Assembly: GCA_016700175.1 (NCBI GenBank)
Contig: CP065003.1
Location: 2,242,001 to 2,306,000, forward strand
DNA length: 64,000 nucleotides
Direction: 5' to 3'
Source: Acidobacteriota bacterium
GTDB lineage: Bacteria; Acidobacteriota; Blastocatellia; Pyrinomonadales; Pyrinomonadaceae
Numbering within the stretch: the first letter of the stretch is position 1; each line of letters begins with the position of its first letter. Shown piece after piece: positions 32,833 to 42,720 of this stretch. The position numbers and the translations under genes are program-made. The notes beneath the pieces are model-generated. The model saw only the letters and a list, made by a program, of their open reading frames with translations. It did no database searches and was not told the origin of the DNA.

Positions 32833-34161
32833 ATGAGACCACAGCTTAAGAAATTCATCGATACGATCGGAAAAGACTCGATCGCCATCATTCCCGCGGC
32901 GCACGAAAAGACCCGCAGTTACGACACCGAATACAAGTTCCGCCAGGATTCCGATTTCTGGTACCTGACCGGATTTCCCGAACCGGATGCGATCGCAATC
33001 ATCACCCCCGGCAAGCGGACGAAGTACACGATGTTTGTCCGTCCGCGCGATCCGTTGATGGAAACCTGGTACGGACGCCGCGAAGGAATCGAAGGCGCGA
33101 AAGAAAATTACGGCGTGCAGAAGGCGCTTTCGGTCGAGAAGTTCGAAAAGGAGATCGGCAAGCTTCTGGACGGGCACGAGAAGCTCTACTACCGGTTCGG
33201 CGTGGACAGCGATCTCGACAAGCTGATCCTGGATTACCTCTCGAACCAGCGGTTCCGAAGGCTGAAAACCGCGTATCCGCCGCACACGATCATCGACCCG
33301 ACGATCATCATCCACGAGATGCGGCTCCACAAGACCGAGGAAGAGGTCGAGCTGATGCAGACCTCCGCCGACATCGCGGCGGAAGCACACGTGCTGGCGA
33401 TGAAGAAGATCAAGCCGGGGATGAACGAGTTCCAGGTCGAGGCGCTGATGGAAGCCTATATGCGCGACAAGGGCGCTTCGGGTGTGGCATACAACTCGAT
33501 CGTCGGCGGCGGCGAGAACGCGACGATCCTGCACTACGTCGAGAACAACGCCGACCTGAAGAACGGCGATCTGATCCTTATCGACGCCGGTGCGGAATAC
33601 GAAGGTTACGCTTCCGATATCACGCGCACGTTTCCTGTCAACGGAAAGTTCTCGAAGGCCCAGCGAGAGGTCTACGACGTCGTGCTGGAGACGCAGAAGG
33701 CGTGTGTCGAGGCGACGAAGACCGGAACGACGATCAAGCAGCGCCAGGACCTTTCGATCGAAATGCTGACCGAAGGAATGAAGAAGCTGGGGCTTCTGAA
33801 AGGCGCAACCAAGACGCTCATCAAGAACAAGAAGTACGAGAAGTACTACATGCACGGGGTCGGGCATTACATCGGGATGGATGTACACGACGCGGGACGA
33901 TACTTCACCGATCAGGAGGCGAAGGAATCGCGACCGTTCGAGCCCGGAATGGTTCTGACGGTCGAGCCCGGGATCTACGTCCCGGCCGACGACAAGTCGG
34001 CGCCTGAAAAATACAGGGGGATCGGTATCCGGATCGAGGACGACGTGCTCGTCACCGAGGACGGTAACCGCAACCTCACAACCAAGGTCCCGAAAGAGGC
34101 CGAAGAGATCGAACAACTGATGAACGGAGGCAGGTCAAAGGCAAGACGCGCCAGTAAATAG
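32833..34161 (+). CDS. pepP: Xaa-Pro aminopeptidase (M24B)
   Basis: A 442-residue aminopeptidase P. An N-terminal AMP_N domain (about 1-140, YRQDSDFWYLTGFPEPDAIA-like region) is followed by a pita-bread catalytic domain. Metal ligands are in LILIDAGAEYEGYASDITRTF (two Asp), GVGHYIGMDVHD (His), LTVEPGIYV (Glu) and GIRIEDDVLVT (Glu). It removes N-terminal residues before proline. AGGAG lies 5 nt before the ATG at 32833. It probably stands alone. Confidence 0.95.
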   Translation: MRPQLKKFIDTIGKDSIAIIPAAHEKTRSYDTEYKFRQDSDFWYLTGFPEPDAIAIITPGKRTKYTMFVRPRDPLMETWYGRREGIEGAKENYGVQKALSVEKFEKEIGKLLDGHEKLYYRFGVDSDLDKLILDYLSNQRFRRLKTAYPPHTIIDPTIIIHEMRLHKTEEEVELMQTSADIAAEAHVLAMKKIKPGMNEFQVEALMEAYMRDKGASGVAYNSIVGGGENATILHYVENNADLKNGDLILIDAGAEYEGYASDITRTFPVNGKFSKAQREVYDVVLETQKACVEATKTGTTIKQRQDLSIEMLTEGMKKLGLLKGATKTLIKNKKYEKYYMHGVGHYIGMDVHDAGRYFTDQEAKESRPFEPGMVLTVEPGIYVPADDKSAPEKYRGIGIRIEDDVLVTEDGNRNLTTKVPKEAEEIEQLMNGGRSKARRASK

Positions 34162-34226
34162 CCACACGGCGCGAGATCCGATCCACCAATTCAGCTTTTC
34201 AGAGCGATCCCCTCATCCTCCGGGAC

Positions 34227-34245
34227 CGCCGGAAACCTTCCGGCG
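34227..34245 (+). promoter_or_regulatory. Stem-loop in the leader of the SH3 protein gene
   Basis: CGCCGGAA and TTCCGGCG form a perfect 8-bp stem with an ACC loop, 10 bp before AGGAGGAG of the next gene. It has no T-run, so it is either an mRNA 5' structure or a relic. Confidence 0.4.
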
Positions 34246-34266
34246 ACACTTCACACAGGAGGAGCT

Positions 34267-34926
34267 ATGTTCAACAGGGGATCGCTTGCCGCCTTCACCG
34301 TTCTTCCACTCTTACTCACCACTGCTTACGCCCAGTCGAGGGCGACCGTCACCGACTCCGGGGCCCGGCTGCTTAAAGAGCCGAGCCAACGGTCGGCTCT
34401 GCTCAAACCGCTTCCGAAAGGAACCGAGATCGAGGTCGAGAACCAGTTTCTGGATGAGGACTGGACCCGGGTCTCGACCGAAGGGACACGCGGTTGGGTC
34501 CGCCGCGAAAGGATCCGCATAAAGATGGACGATCCCTGGGACCGCGCCGTCTGGCTGTTCATCGGCAGCACGCCGAAGACGAACGGATTCGTCGTCCGGT
34601 TCTACCTGAACACCTCGCAGATCGTCCGCCGCGACGACAACATAAGGTTCTGGACCAAGATGGTGCCCGACAACAAGGAGGCATATTTCGATTTCATCAT
34701 GGTCCGGGAACCGAAAAGGAAGCCTTCGGAATTCAGGTTCAATTCCGACCTTTGGGAAGGAGACTGCTCGACGCGCGAGATCAGCGTCCGAAGAAGTCTA
34801 TTGTATTGGAAATCGAATGAGGTGACCCGACCCAACGTGAAGAGGGGAGACGGCGAGACATCGGGGAATTCCGCCGCAAGGGTGATACTTGAGGAGGCCT
34901 GCCGGACGGCGGACCGGCAGTTCTAG
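34267..34926 (+). CDS. Exported SH3-domain protein
   Basis: A 219-residue protein with a signal peptide (ending YAQS) and a bacterial SH3 domain at about 24-88 (SGARLLKEPSQRSALLKPLP, GTEIEVENQFLDEDWTRVS, GTRGWVRRERI). A C-terminal beta-rich region with two late Cys residues follows. A strong AGGAGGAG ribosome-binding site precedes the ATG. Bacterial SH3 domains often bind cell wall or peptide ligands. The rest is unknown. Confidence 0.75.
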   Translation: MFNRGSLAAFTVLPLLLTTAYAQSRATVTDSGARLLKEPSQRSALLKPLPKGTEIEVENQFLDEDWTRVSTEGTRGWVRRERIRIKMDDPWDRAVWLFIGSTPKTNGFVVRFYLNTSQIVRRDDNIRFWTKMVPDNKEAYFDFIMVREPKRKPSEFRFNSDLWEGDCSTREISVRRSLLYWKSNEVTRPNVKRGDGETSGNSAARVILEEACRTADRQF

Positions 34927-34930
34927 CAGT

Positions 34931-35539
34931 TCAGGGAGTGAGCCACCGGGTCTCGAGCTCGCCGCTGGTCCAGTCGAAAAGCGACCGCCGGTGACCTTTG
35001 ACGTCGAGTTCCATTACATCGACCTTCAGGATCTTCGTCGATATCACAGCGAAGTTCTTCCGGCCCGCCTTGCTTTCTTCCGCGGTCGGCTCACGGTCTA
35101 CGATCGCCTCGGGAAGCCCGTGCGTGGGCTTCTTGCTTTCCTCGCTTGGCGCCTTTCCTATGTAGCATCTTCTCGCAAAAAGCGAGGTCGCGAACCACTG
35201 TTCATCGGCGAGGTCGTCGTCTAGGTGGATCTCCGCGATCCCGTGGATCCTGGCCTGAAAATTCTCTTCCGGATGATAGAAGACCCAGGTCGCCGAAGGA
35301 TTCGCTCGGATCTGGTCGAGCTTCGGAGAACCCGCGTGAGCGTGAAAGGCAAGCCCGGGAGGCCGGCGCCAGAAACGCCTTAGCACGACGACGCGCATCT
35401 CGGGCCGTCCGTCGCAGACGGTGCCGAAGACGGGCGTGTGAAACGGATGCTTCGACTCAAGCACACCGAGATCGAGGTGCTTCCACACCTTCTTCAGGAT
35501 CTCTCCGTGCGAAACAGGTTTTTCCCAGAGTCCGGACAT
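34931..35539 (-). CDS. Pyridoxamine 5'-phosphate oxidase-like FMN-binding protein
   Basis: A 202-residue PNPOx-fold protein: THxVFGTVCDGRPEMRVVVLRRF near the N-terminus, FHAHAGSPKLDQIRANPSATWVFYHP, EENFQARIHGIAEIH, and a C-terminal MELDVKGHRRSLFDW. Members bind FMN and either make pyridoxal phosphate or reduce unknown substrates. This one lacks enough specificity motifs to choose. Its ATG is the first codon after a simple-repeat array; no ribosome-binding site is visible. Confidence 0.82.
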   Translation of the reverse strand: MSGLWEKPVSHGEILKKVWKHLDLGVLESKHPFHTPVFGTVCDGRPEMRVVVLRRFWRRPPGLAFHAHAGSPKLDQIRANPSATWVFYHPEENFQARIHGIAEIHLDDDLADEQWFATSLFARRCYIGKAPSEESKKPTHGLPEAIVDREPTAEESKAGRKNFAVISTKILKVDVMELDVKGHRRSLFDWTSGELETRWLTP

Positions 35540-35884
35540 GTCAGTCTGTCGAGTCTGTTCAGTCTATCGAGTCTGTTCAGTCTGTTGAGTCTGTCGAGTC
35601 TGTTCAGTCTGTCGAGTCTGTTCAGTCTGTTGAGTCTATCGAGTCTGTTCAGTCTGTCGGGTCTGCTGACTCGATAGACTCATATCGACTAGCTAGACTC
35701 GATCGACTCGATAGACTCGATGGACTCGATAGACTCATATCGACTAGCTAGACTCGATGGACTCGATAGACTCATATCGACTAGCTAGACTCGATGGACT
35801 CGATAGACTTATATCGACTAGCTAGACTCGCCAGACTCAATAGACTCGGTAGACTCGCCAGACTCGATAGACTCGCTAGACTGA
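35540..35884. repeat. Two-armed simple-repeat array
   Basis: The left arm (35540-35670) is built of (C/G)AGTCTGT(C/T)-type 9-bp units. The right arm (35671-35884) is built of GACTCGATAGACTC-type units, the reverse complement style, with a 37-bp higher unit (CATATCGACTAGCTAGACTC at 35681, 35736, 35773 and a variant at 35810). The two arms can pair as a large hairpin. Translated frames give SLSSLF or LARLDRL artefacts. The array touches the start codon of the FMN-binding protein gene. Confidence 0.85.
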
Positions 35885-36020
35885 ACCGACTTTTCCGATA
35901 TTCTATTCAAACGCCACTTTCAACGCGAACCGGAACCCTCGCCCGGCCTGAAACAAAATCGCATCCCGTCCGTTTTATCCCGCAGCCTGCATAAATCCTA
36001 ATTGATAACAGGAGAGATAA

Positions 36021-36785
36021 ATGAAAAAGTTCGTTTTGGCGATTTTCGCAATCGCCCTGGTATGCGCTCCGGCAATGGCTTCGAAGATAAAGACCGGAGA
36101 AGACGTCGTAAAGGCGATGCACAAGAAATACGAAGGCAAATGGTACAAGACAATGACCTTCGTGCAGAAGAACACACAGTGGGGCCGTGACGGTTCGGTC
36201 ACGAACTCGATCTGGTATGAGGCTATGTTCCTGCCCGGCAAGCTTCGCATCGATTTCGATCCGCTCGACTCCGGTAACGGAATGATGTTCGTCGGCGGAA
36301 AGCAACACAACTTCCGGGACGGAAAGCTCGCGAATTCCGTGGACAGGATCCACGACCTTATGGTCCTTGGATTCGACGTCTACGGGCAGCCGGTCGAGGC
36401 GACGGTCTCTCAGCTCAAGAGCCTGAACTACGACCTTTCGGTCGTAAGCGAGAATTCGTGGGAAGGCCGGTCCGTGTGGGTGGTCGGCGCGAAACCGGGT
36501 GACGAGAAATCAGCCCAGTTCTGGATCGACAAGGAGCACCTCTATTTCGTCAAGATGATCAAGCCGGTCGGGCCGAACCAGGACCAGATCCAGGAGATCC
36601 GCTTTAACAAGTACTTCAAGGCAAAGGGCGGCGGATGGGTCGCTCCGGAGGTCGTGTTCTTCGTCAACGGGAACAAGGTATTCCTGGAGGAATACACCGA
36701 GGTCCGGACGGGCATCGACCTGGATGCGAACCTGTTCGATCCGGCGAAATGGTCGGAAGTGGACAAGGGGTATTACAAGTCGTGA
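36021..36785 (+). CDS. Exported LolA-like protein
   Basis: A 254-residue protein with a signal peptide (MKKFVLAIFAIALVCAPAMA). A beta-rich domain with the layout of the LolA/outer membrane lipoprotein-sorting fold follows: MTFVQKNTQWG, WYEAMFLPGKLRIDFDPL, GGKQHNFRDGK, VWVVGAKPGDEKSAQFWIDKE, ILFxxYFKAKGGGWVAPEVVFF. It may carry a lipid or lipoprotein in the periplasm, but the client is unknown. A hairpin 197 bp downstream may end its transcript. Confidence 0.65.
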   Translation: MKKFVLAIFAIALVCAPAMASKIKTGEDVVKAMHKKYEGKWYKTMTFVQKNTQWGRDGSVTNSIWYEAMFLPGKLRIDFDPLDSGNGMMFVGGKQHNFRDGKLANSVDRIHDLMVLGFDVYGQPVEATVSQLKSLNYDLSVVSENSWEGRSVWVVGAKPGDEKSAQFWIDKEHLYFVKMIKPVGPNQDQIQEIRFNKYFKAKGGGWVAPEVVFFVNGNKVFLEEYTEVRTGIDLDANLFDPAKWSEVDKGYYKS

Positions 36786-36975
36786 ATCGCGTGTCAGTGG
36801 CCCAAGCGTCAGCGCGGGCGTGGAAGCGGATCACGAATCGTGTCATCAGCCCAGGCGTTCGCGCGGGCGTAGAAGCGGATCGCGTGTCAGTGGCCCAAGC
36901 GTCAACGTGGGCGTAAATGCGGATCGCGAATCGTGTCAGTAGCCCAAGCGTTAGCGCGGGCGTATGTGCGGATCG
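36786..36975. repeat. Short direct-repeat block
   Basis: Four imperfect copies of GCGTCAGCGCGGGCGTGGAA / GCGGATCGCGAATCGTGTCA at 36807, 36855, 36899 and 36948, spaced 44-49 bp. They begin right after the LolA-like gene stop (CGTGAATCGCGTGTCAG). No gene is seen between here and 37176. Confidence 0.75.
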
Positions 36976-36981
36976 CGAATG

Positions 36982-37016
36982 GAGGCTTGATCGCCATGGA
37001 ACGACGATCAAGCCTC
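36982..37016 (+). terminator. Perfect 12-bp hairpin
   Basis: GAGGCTTGATCG and CGATCAAGCCTC form a perfect stem with an 11-nt loop, followed by TAATTA rather than a full T-run. It may be the terminator of the upstream gene. Confidence 0.5.
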
Positions 37017-37176
37017 TAATTACGGCTTCTGACCCTCAACGGTAGCTCTCGCTGACGCTTGGGCTTCGGACACCCTCCTGTTTTCTGTTATGCCCGTCGC
37101 TCGCGCTCCGGGTTCCGATTCTCTTCCGTTATGAATCCCGCCCGCGCTGTTCTAAAATAACGGTTTCGGGTCAGCG

Positions 37177-38316
37177 ATGGCGGAAACACAAACCTCAGAA
37201 GTATTGATCGTAGGAGGAGGCGTGATAGGCCTCTCGATCGCCCGCGCCTTGAAGAAGCGCGGCGCCGGAACGATCACCGTCGTCGACCGCTCAACGCCGG
37301 GCCGCGAGGCTTCGTACGCTGCCGCCGGAATGCTCGCTCCGCAGGCCGAGGCCGACTCGCCGGACGCTTTCTTCCGCTTCTGCAGGGAGTCGAACCGTAT
37401 GTACTCGCGGTTCGCCGAAGAGCTTTTGGACGAAACTGGCGTCGATATCGAGCTCGACGACGAAGGCACGCTGTTCCTCGCGTTCGGCGAAGACGATCTT
37501 CTGGAACTGAGCCGGCGCTACGAATGGCAGAGCGGCGCGGGGATGAGGGTCGAGCACCTCACTGCCGCCGACACGCACAAACTGGAGCCGTTCGTCTCGC
37601 CCGATTCGCTCGGATCTCTCTTTTTCCCGGACGACCGCCAGGTGGAGAACCGCGCTCTTATCAAAGCCCTGCTTGAGTTCGCTTGCCGGAACGGGATAGG
37701 GATCGTACCGGACACCGAGGTCAGGAGCGTGTCCGAAACGGACGTCGCTGCCGAAGCACAATGCGCGGACGGCAGGCGGTTCGAAGCCGGAACACTTGTT
37801 GTAGCGGCGGGCTCCTGGACCTCGGAGATCGAAGGCGCCGAACCGGAGACCGGGATCCCGGAGATCAGGCCCGTCCGCGGACAGATGATAGCTTTCGAGT
37901 CAGCTAAGAGGTTCTTCAGGAAAGTCATCTACAGCCACCGCGGATACATCGTCCCAAGAAAGTTCGGCAGGATCCTGGCGGGTTCGACGACCGAGGACGC
38001 GGGTTTCGAGGACAGAACAACCGAGGAAGGCATCGAGACCATCCGCGAGAATGCGGTCGAGATCTCGCCGGGTCTCGCAAATCTCAAGATCGCCGAAAAG
38101 TGGTCCGGACTCCGGCCGTACAGCGCGGCCGAGCATCCGTTCATCGGCAAGGTTCCTGAGAGGGAGAGAACGTTCGCGGCTGTCGGGCATTACCGCAACG
38201 GGATCCTCCTCGCACCGCTTACCGCCGAGATCCTCTCGATGAAGATCCTGGACGGGGCCGAGAGCGAGTTCCTGAAGATCTTCGGCGACGGACCTGCGAA
38301 GGCCGAAGCGGCGTAG
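37177..38316 (+). CDS. thiO: Glycine oxidase ThiO-like FAD protein
   Basis: A 379-residue DAO-family flavoprotein. It has the dinucleotide-binding start VLIVGGGVIGLSIARAL, REASYAAAGMLAPQAEAD (typical of ThiO), LVVAAGSWTSEI, RPVRGQMI, YIVPRKFGRILAGSTTEDAGFE, and C-terminal SGLRPYSAAEHPFIG and GHYRNGILLAPLTAE. ThiO oxidises glycine to iminoglycine for thiazole synthesis. No other thiamine gene is adjacent, so a different amine substrate is possible. Confidence 0.85.
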   Translation: MAETQTSEVLIVGGGVIGLSIARALKKRGAGTITVVDRSTPGREASYAAAGMLAPQAEADSPDAFFRFCRESNRMYSRFAEELLDETGVDIELDDEGTLFLAFGEDDLLELSRRYEWQSGAGMRVEHLTAADTHKLEPFVSPDSLGSLFFPDDRQVENRALIKALLEFACRNGIGIVPDTEVRSVSETDVAAEAQCADGRRFEAGTLVVAAGSWTSEIEGAEPETGIPEIRPVRGQMIAFESAKRFFRKVIYSHRGYIVPRKFGRILAGSTTEDAGFEDRTTEEGIETIRENAVEISPGLANLKIAEKWSGLRPYSAAEHPFIGKVPERERTFAAVGHYRNGILLAPLTAEILSMKILDGAESEFLKIFGDGPAKAEAA

Positions 38317-38332
38317 AACATTAGTTTTTGAT

Positions 38333-39754
38333 ATGAAGCAGTTCCTCGCATTTGTACTGATCCTGACCTCGGCCGTGTTGGCAACGGCCCAGTCAGGGCG
38401 GGTTTCATCTGACGGCACCGTCCCGACCGCGAACGGGCTCTCGGAGAAATCGATTCACGATCTTTACACGGAGGCCGTGAACTACGCGCTTAACAAGTTC
38501 ACCGAACTCGAACAAAAGAACGCCCCTTACAGCGAGGCGGTACACAGACAGATCCTGCAGGAACAAAAGCAGCTCGCCGCGAAGTATGCCGCCGAAGCCG
38601 CGTCAAGACCCGAATTAACCGGGACCGATCTTTACTACCTCGGAAGACTTCACTGGCTTGCCACGAACTCGATCGACGCCGCCGAAGCATTCGAGCGATT
38701 CCTCGCGCTCCCGGGCGGCGAACACGACGCGATGAAGCAAACGGCGCGTTCGGTCGTTGTCGTGATGGCCGCCGAAACCGGCGACTTCGCAAAGGCAGAA
38801 AAGACGCTCTCCGATTATTACGCGAACAAACCGGTCAGGCTTTCGGAACTCGCTTCTATGGAAAAACAGGTCGCGTACAGTTACCGCCTCGAAGGCCGGT
38901 TCGAAGACGCCGCGCCGCACGCGGGCAAGGCGTTCGAGGCAACGACCAATCTCCTGTTCGAGGAAGAGTCGAGGGCGAAAGCGCTGAGCCAGTTCCTCGA
39001 TTCCGGCGTGACGGCGTTCGAGATCGAACGCCAGCTCGGGCATCGCGACAAAGCAGAGTGGATCCTTGGCACCTTGAAGAAATACGGTGCCACCGTACAG
39101 TCGCACAGCGTCTATTTCCGCGCCATCGACGAGCAGATCAAGTACATGATCGAGACCGGCCGCAAATCGAGCGCACTTGCCTACTACAACAACGCCCTCG
39201 TCTCTGTGCAGAAGGACTTCCCCGACATCTCGCTCCGCATCCAGATCGAGAACAACCTCAAACGAAAGAAGAAGCACTACGAGATCCTCGGCGAGAAAGC
39301 GCCGGAGCTTCGAGACGTCGCGCACTGGATTCCGGCAAAGCCCGAGCCCCTTTCGGGCCTGGTGGGCAAGGTCGTTCTCCTTGATTTCTGGGCGACCTGG
39401 TGCGGGCCCTGTTTCGAGGCGTTTCCCGACCTCGCGAAATGGCACAACGATCTTGGGAAGGAAGGCCTTGTGATTCTCGGCGTGACCCGATACTACGGTC
39501 AGGGCGAGGACGGAAACCAGGCATCGGAAAAGGAAGAGGTCGAGTTTCTCAAGCGGTTCAAAGTAAAAGAAGGCCTGCCTTACAGCATCGTGGTCTCCGA
39601 TGGCCAGGCGAACCAGATCATTTACGGCGCGATGTCGATCCCGACCACGGTCCTCATCGACCGGAAAGGCATCGTCAGGTACGTCGAAACCGGTGCCGGG
39701 ACATTGCGAAAACGCGAGATCAAGGAGATGATCGATCGGCTGCTCGCCGAATAA
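38333..39754 (+). CDS. Exported TlpA-like thioredoxin with helical N-terminal half
   Basis: A 473-residue protein with a signal peptide (ending LATAQSG). About 300 residues of TPR-like helices follow (TDLYYLGRLHWLATNSIDAAEAFERFL, KQTARSVVVVMAAETGDFAKAEK). A C-terminal TlpA/AhpC-type thioredoxin domain has the active site WCGPC (Cys357, Cys360) in LLDFWATWCGPCFEAFPDL and cis-Pro in SIPTTVLID. It probably reduces or isomerises disulfides in the periplasm. The TPR-like part may hold partner proteins. Confidence 0.85.
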   Translation: MKQFLAFVLILTSAVLATAQSGRVSSDGTVPTANGLSEKSIHDLYTEAVNYALNKFTELEQKNAPYSEAVHRQILQEQKQLAAKYAAEAASRPELTGTDLYYLGRLHWLATNSIDAAEAFERFLALPGGEHDAMKQTARSVVVVMAAETGDFAKAEKTLSDYYANKPVRLSELASMEKQVAYSYRLEGRFEDAAPHAGKAFEATTNLLFEEESRAKALSQFLDSGVTAFEIERQLGHRDKAEWILGTLKKYGATVQSHSVYFRAIDEQIKYMIETGRKSSALAYYNNALVSVQKDFPDISLRIQIENNLKRKKKHYEILGEKAPELRDVAHWIPAKPEPLSGLVGKVVLLDFWATWCGPCFEAFPDLAKWHNDLGKEGLVILGVTRYYGQGEDGNQASEKEEVEFLKRFKVKEGLPYSIVVSDGQANQIIYGAMSIPTTVLIDRKGIVRYVETGAGTLRKREIKEMIDRLLAE

Positions 39755-39762
39755 CAGAGGTT

Positions 39763-40413
39763 ATGGCGCCGCGGACGATGGCTGAAAAGGGATCAAAGAC
39801 CCGGAACTTCTACGACCGGATCGCGGACGCCCAGAGCGTGGCTCTTAGGTTGAACGGCTACCGCGCCTCCGTAGCACGATACCTCCGTTCGATCGATCCG
39901 GAGATCGGGCCAGAGTCTTACGTTCTCGACGCCGGAAGCGGAACGGGAATCGTGGCGGAAGGTTTCTACGCTGCAGGATACCGGCCGAAGTGCACGGTTA
40001 CGTTCGATCTCTCGCACAGGTCGCTTTCCGTCGGGAAAGAACACATCCGAAAGAACAAGAAGACGCGCAGCGCTTCCATAGGCGCGGTCCAGGGGAACAT
40101 TCTGGAACTGCCGTTCGCGGACGCTTCCTTCGATCTCGTCCTTTCCTGCGGGGTCCTTGAGTACGTCCCGCTGGAGGACGGGCTCAGTGAACTCGCTCGG
40201 GTGCTGAAACCCGGCGGAAAACTTGTCTTCATTCCGGTCAAGCCGTCGTTCGTCGGCTCGGTACTCGAGTTCCTGTACAAATTCAAAACCTATCCTCTGT
40301 CAAAGATTCGCAAGGAGGCGGTCAGGCACTTCAAAATCGCGGGCGAGCACGAGTTTAAGCTGACCGAGGCGATGGGCTGGTCAAAGATCGTGTTTCTTCT
40401 GGAAAAGAAATAG
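39763..40413 (+). CDS. Class I SAM-dependent methyltransferase
   Basis: A 216-residue methyltransferase. Motif I is VLDAGSGTGIVAEGFYAAG, with motif II-like TVTFDLSHRSLSVGKEHI, then GNILELPFADASFDLVLSCGVLEYV and LARVLKPGGKLVFIPVK. It follows the TlpA-like gene by 8 bp. The substrate is not predictable; small-molecule or lipid quinone-type methylation fits the fold. The start could also be the ATG 15 nt downstream. Confidence 0.82.
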   Translation: MAPRTMAEKGSKTRNFYDRIADAQSVALRLNGYRASVARYLRSIDPEIGPESYVLDAGSGTGIVAEGFYAAGYRPKCTVTFDLSHRSLSVGKEHIRKNKKTRSASIGAVQGNILELPFADASFDLVLSCGVLEYVPLEDGLSELARVLKPGGKLVFIPVKPSFVGSVLEFLYKFKTYPLSKIRKEAVRHFKIAGEHEFKLTEAMGWSKIVFLLEKK

Positions 40414-40424
40414 CCCGGCACGGA

Positions 40425-41237
40425 ATGTCGAAGAAAAAGAACAGACCGCAGGTGATCGCCCACAGGGGTTCGTCACACAAGGCGCCTGAGAACACGCTGG
40501 AAGCGTTCGCGCTGGCGATCGAGGAGGGTGCTGAAGGGCTGGAGATGGATGTCCGTCTTGCCGGCGACGGTACTCCGGTGCTCTTTCACGATACAAGTCT
40601 CCGGCGGTTTACTGGAACGGACACGCGGATCGACAGCTTGTCCGCAGATGAAATAAGGAGAGTCTCCGTAGGCAAGTGGTTCAACAACCGTTATCCGAAG
40701 CGAGCAAAGCAGAAGTACGAGAGAAGCTTCGTGCCGACGCTCGAGGAGGCTCTCGCGTTCCTCGAAGGCTTCGAAGGAGACATATATGTCGAGCTCAAAT
40801 GCCGCCCTCTCGACGCGGAGCGGACAGCGGTCGGCGTGGCGAAACTACTTTCGGGGTCGTCGCTTCTCCCTCGGTTCGTAGTCAAGAGTTTCTGCCTGGA
40901 CGCGCTTCCGCCGCTTCGGCGCGAATGCAGCGATCTAAGAACCGCGGCGCTCTTCGCGCCGAAAGTGATGTCGATCATCCGAAAGGAAAAACGGCTGGTG
41001 AACATCGCGTCAGACCTCGCGGCAGACTCGCTTTCGCTTCATGCATCATTGGCGACAAAGAAACTTATGAAGAGATCGCTCCGCGCGGGCCTGGATGTCG
41101 CGATCTGGACGGTGGACAATCCGCGATGGCTGAAACGCGCGGTCGAGCTCGGCATAGGGACCGTGATCACAAACAAGCCGGACCTTATGCTGCTCCGCCG
41201 AAGGGAGCTTCTACATAGGAATTCGATCACCGCGTGA
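40425..41237 (+). CDS. Glycerophosphodiester phosphodiesterase family protein
   Basis: A 270-residue GDPD-family phosphodiesterase. Catalytic and metal residues are in [50 protein letters not shown] and [13 protein letters not shown]. It hydrolyses glycerophosphodiesters to glycerol phosphate and an alcohol. No signal peptide is seen, so it appears cytoplasmic. It starts 11 bp after the methyltransferase stop and may be co-transcribed with it. Confidence 0.9.
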   Translation: MSKKKNRPQVIAHRGSSHKAPENTLEAFALAIEEGAEGLEMDVRLAGDGTPVLFHDTSLRRFTGTDTRIDSLSADEIRRVSVGKWFNNRYPKRAKQKYERSFVPTLEEALAFLEGFEGDIYVELKCRPLDAERTAVGVAKLLSGSSLLPRFVVKSFCLDALPPLRRECSDLRTAALFAPKVMSIIRKEKRLVNIASDLAADSLSLHASLATKKLMKRSLRAGLDVAIWTVDNPRWLKRAVELGIGTVITNKPDLMLLRRRELLHRNSITA

Positions 41238-41343
41238 CGCGCCGGGCCGGCCTCTTGCGGTCGCCCTACGGAGCATTTACACTCGCACTGCAAGATCCCC
41301 GACCCGGCACTGCCGTGACAAGAGGCTAAATTTTAGAGGGACA

Positions 41344-42708
41344 ATGAAATTTTACGAAGATATAACCGCGCTGATCGGCAATACGCCGCTTGTGCGGATC
41401 AACAGGCTGAAGGACCAAATGGGCGTGAAGTCCACGATCCTTGCGAAGATGGAAAGCCTCAACCCCGGCTATTCGGTAAAGGACCGCATCGGCATCTCGA
41501 TGATCGACTACGCCGAGAAGGAAGGGACCCTGAAGCCCGGGGGCACGATAATCGAGGCGACCTCGGGCAACACCGGCATCGGCCTCGCGATCACCGCCGC
41601 GGTACGCGGTTACAAGTGCATTTTCGTGCTGACGGACAAGGTCTCGATGGAGAAAACGCGATACCTAAGGGCGCTCGGGGCCGACGTCGTCGTCTGCCCC
41701 AACGCGGCGAAGGCGGGAACGCCCGATCACTACGTGGACACGGCCAGACGGATCGCAAAAGAAACTCCCAACTCGTTCTACCCCGACCAGTACGGCCATC
41801 CGGCGAACCCGATGGCGCACTACAGGACGACCGGACCGGAGATCTGGGAGGACACGGACGGAAAGATCACGCATTTCGTCTCCGGGATCGGGACCGGCGG
41901 CACGATCAGCGGAACCGGGAGATACCTGAAAGAGAAGAACCCTGACGTGCAGATCGTCGGCGCCGATCCATACGGTTCGATTTTCAAGACGTACAAGGAG
42001 AGCGGATTCGTGCCCGAGGCGACCCCGTACCTGGTCGAGGGGATCGGCCAGTGCGCGCCCACCGAGAACGCCGATATGCGCGTGATCGACGAGATCATCA
42101 ATGTCACGGACCGAGATTCGTTCGAGCTCGCGCGCCAGCTTGGCCGTGTCGAAGGGATCTTCTGCGGAGGTTCGACCGGGACCAATTTCGCCGCGGCTGT
42201 GCAGGTAGCGAAGCGGAGCGACGACGCGGTCGTGGTCTTCATCGTCTGCGACACGGGCGAGCATTATCTGACGAAGTTCCATTCGGACGAATGGATGAAG
42301 GAAAAGCTCCTGCTCGAGCCGCAGAGGATCACCGCCGGGCTTATCTCCGAGACCAAGAGCGCCGGATCGCCGCCGGAGCTTGTCTTCGCCGAGCCGGGCG
42401 ACACGGTGGCGGCCGCTCTGGAGAAGATGGACAAGCACGGCGTGACGCAGATACCCGTCCTCGAGAACCGGGTCTCTGTCGGGTCACTGAAGGAAAGCAG
42501 GCTCTTCGCGAAACTCCTGGAGAACCGGGAACTTCTGGAGAACAGTGTCAGCGAGGTTATGGACGAGAGCTTCCCCGTCCTGGATGTGGACGCGAGTTTC
42601 GACGAGATCCGCGACAGGCTGCGCGATGCGCCTGCGGTTCTGATCGAGGACTTCAAGCGGATCAAGAGCATCATCACCCGGAGCGATCTTCTTGATCTTA
42701 GCCGCTGA
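41344..42708 (+). CDS. Cystathionine beta-synthase (PLP plus CBS domains)
   Basis: A 454-residue enzyme. A type II PLP domain covers about 1-310 (Lys46 in [53 protein letters not shown]). It is followed by two CBS motifs (about 335-450, [17 protein letters not shown] and [18 protein letters not shown]) that bind regulatory nucleotides. It joins homocysteine and serine in transsulfuration. A cysteine synthase activity cannot be excluded by sequence alone. Confidence 0.9.
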   Translation: MKFYEDITALIGNTPLVRINRLKDQMGVKSTILAKMESLNPGYSVKDRIGISMIDYAEKEGTLKPGGTIIEATSGNTGIGLAITAAVRGYKCIFVLTDKVSMEKTRYLRALGADVVVCPNAAKAGTPDHYVDTARRIAKETPNSFYPDQYGHPANPMAHYRTTGPEIWEDTDGKITHFVSGIGTGGTISGTGRYLKEKNPDVQIVGADPYGSIFKTYKESGFVPEATPYLVEGIGQCAPTENADMRVIDEIINVTDRDSFELARQLGRVEGIFCGGSTGTNFAAAVQVAKRSDDAVVVFIVCDTGEHYLTKFHSDEWMKEKLLLEPQRITAGLISETKSAGSPPELVFAEPGDTVAAALEKMDKHGVTQIPVLENRVSVGSLKESRLFAKLLENRELLENSVSEVMDESFPVLDVDASFDEIRDRLRDAPAVLIEDFKRIKSIITRSDLLDLSR

Positions 42709-42720
42709 TTCGCATTTTCG

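Noticed and set aside
32821..34116. 431-codon open frame on the minus strand opposite pepP
   Set aside because: It is a reflection of pepP codon use; no family pattern, and pepP has all metal ligands.
35438..35994. Frames with SLSSLFSLSS or LARLDRLDRL peptides
   Set aside because: They are artefacts of the simple-repeat array.
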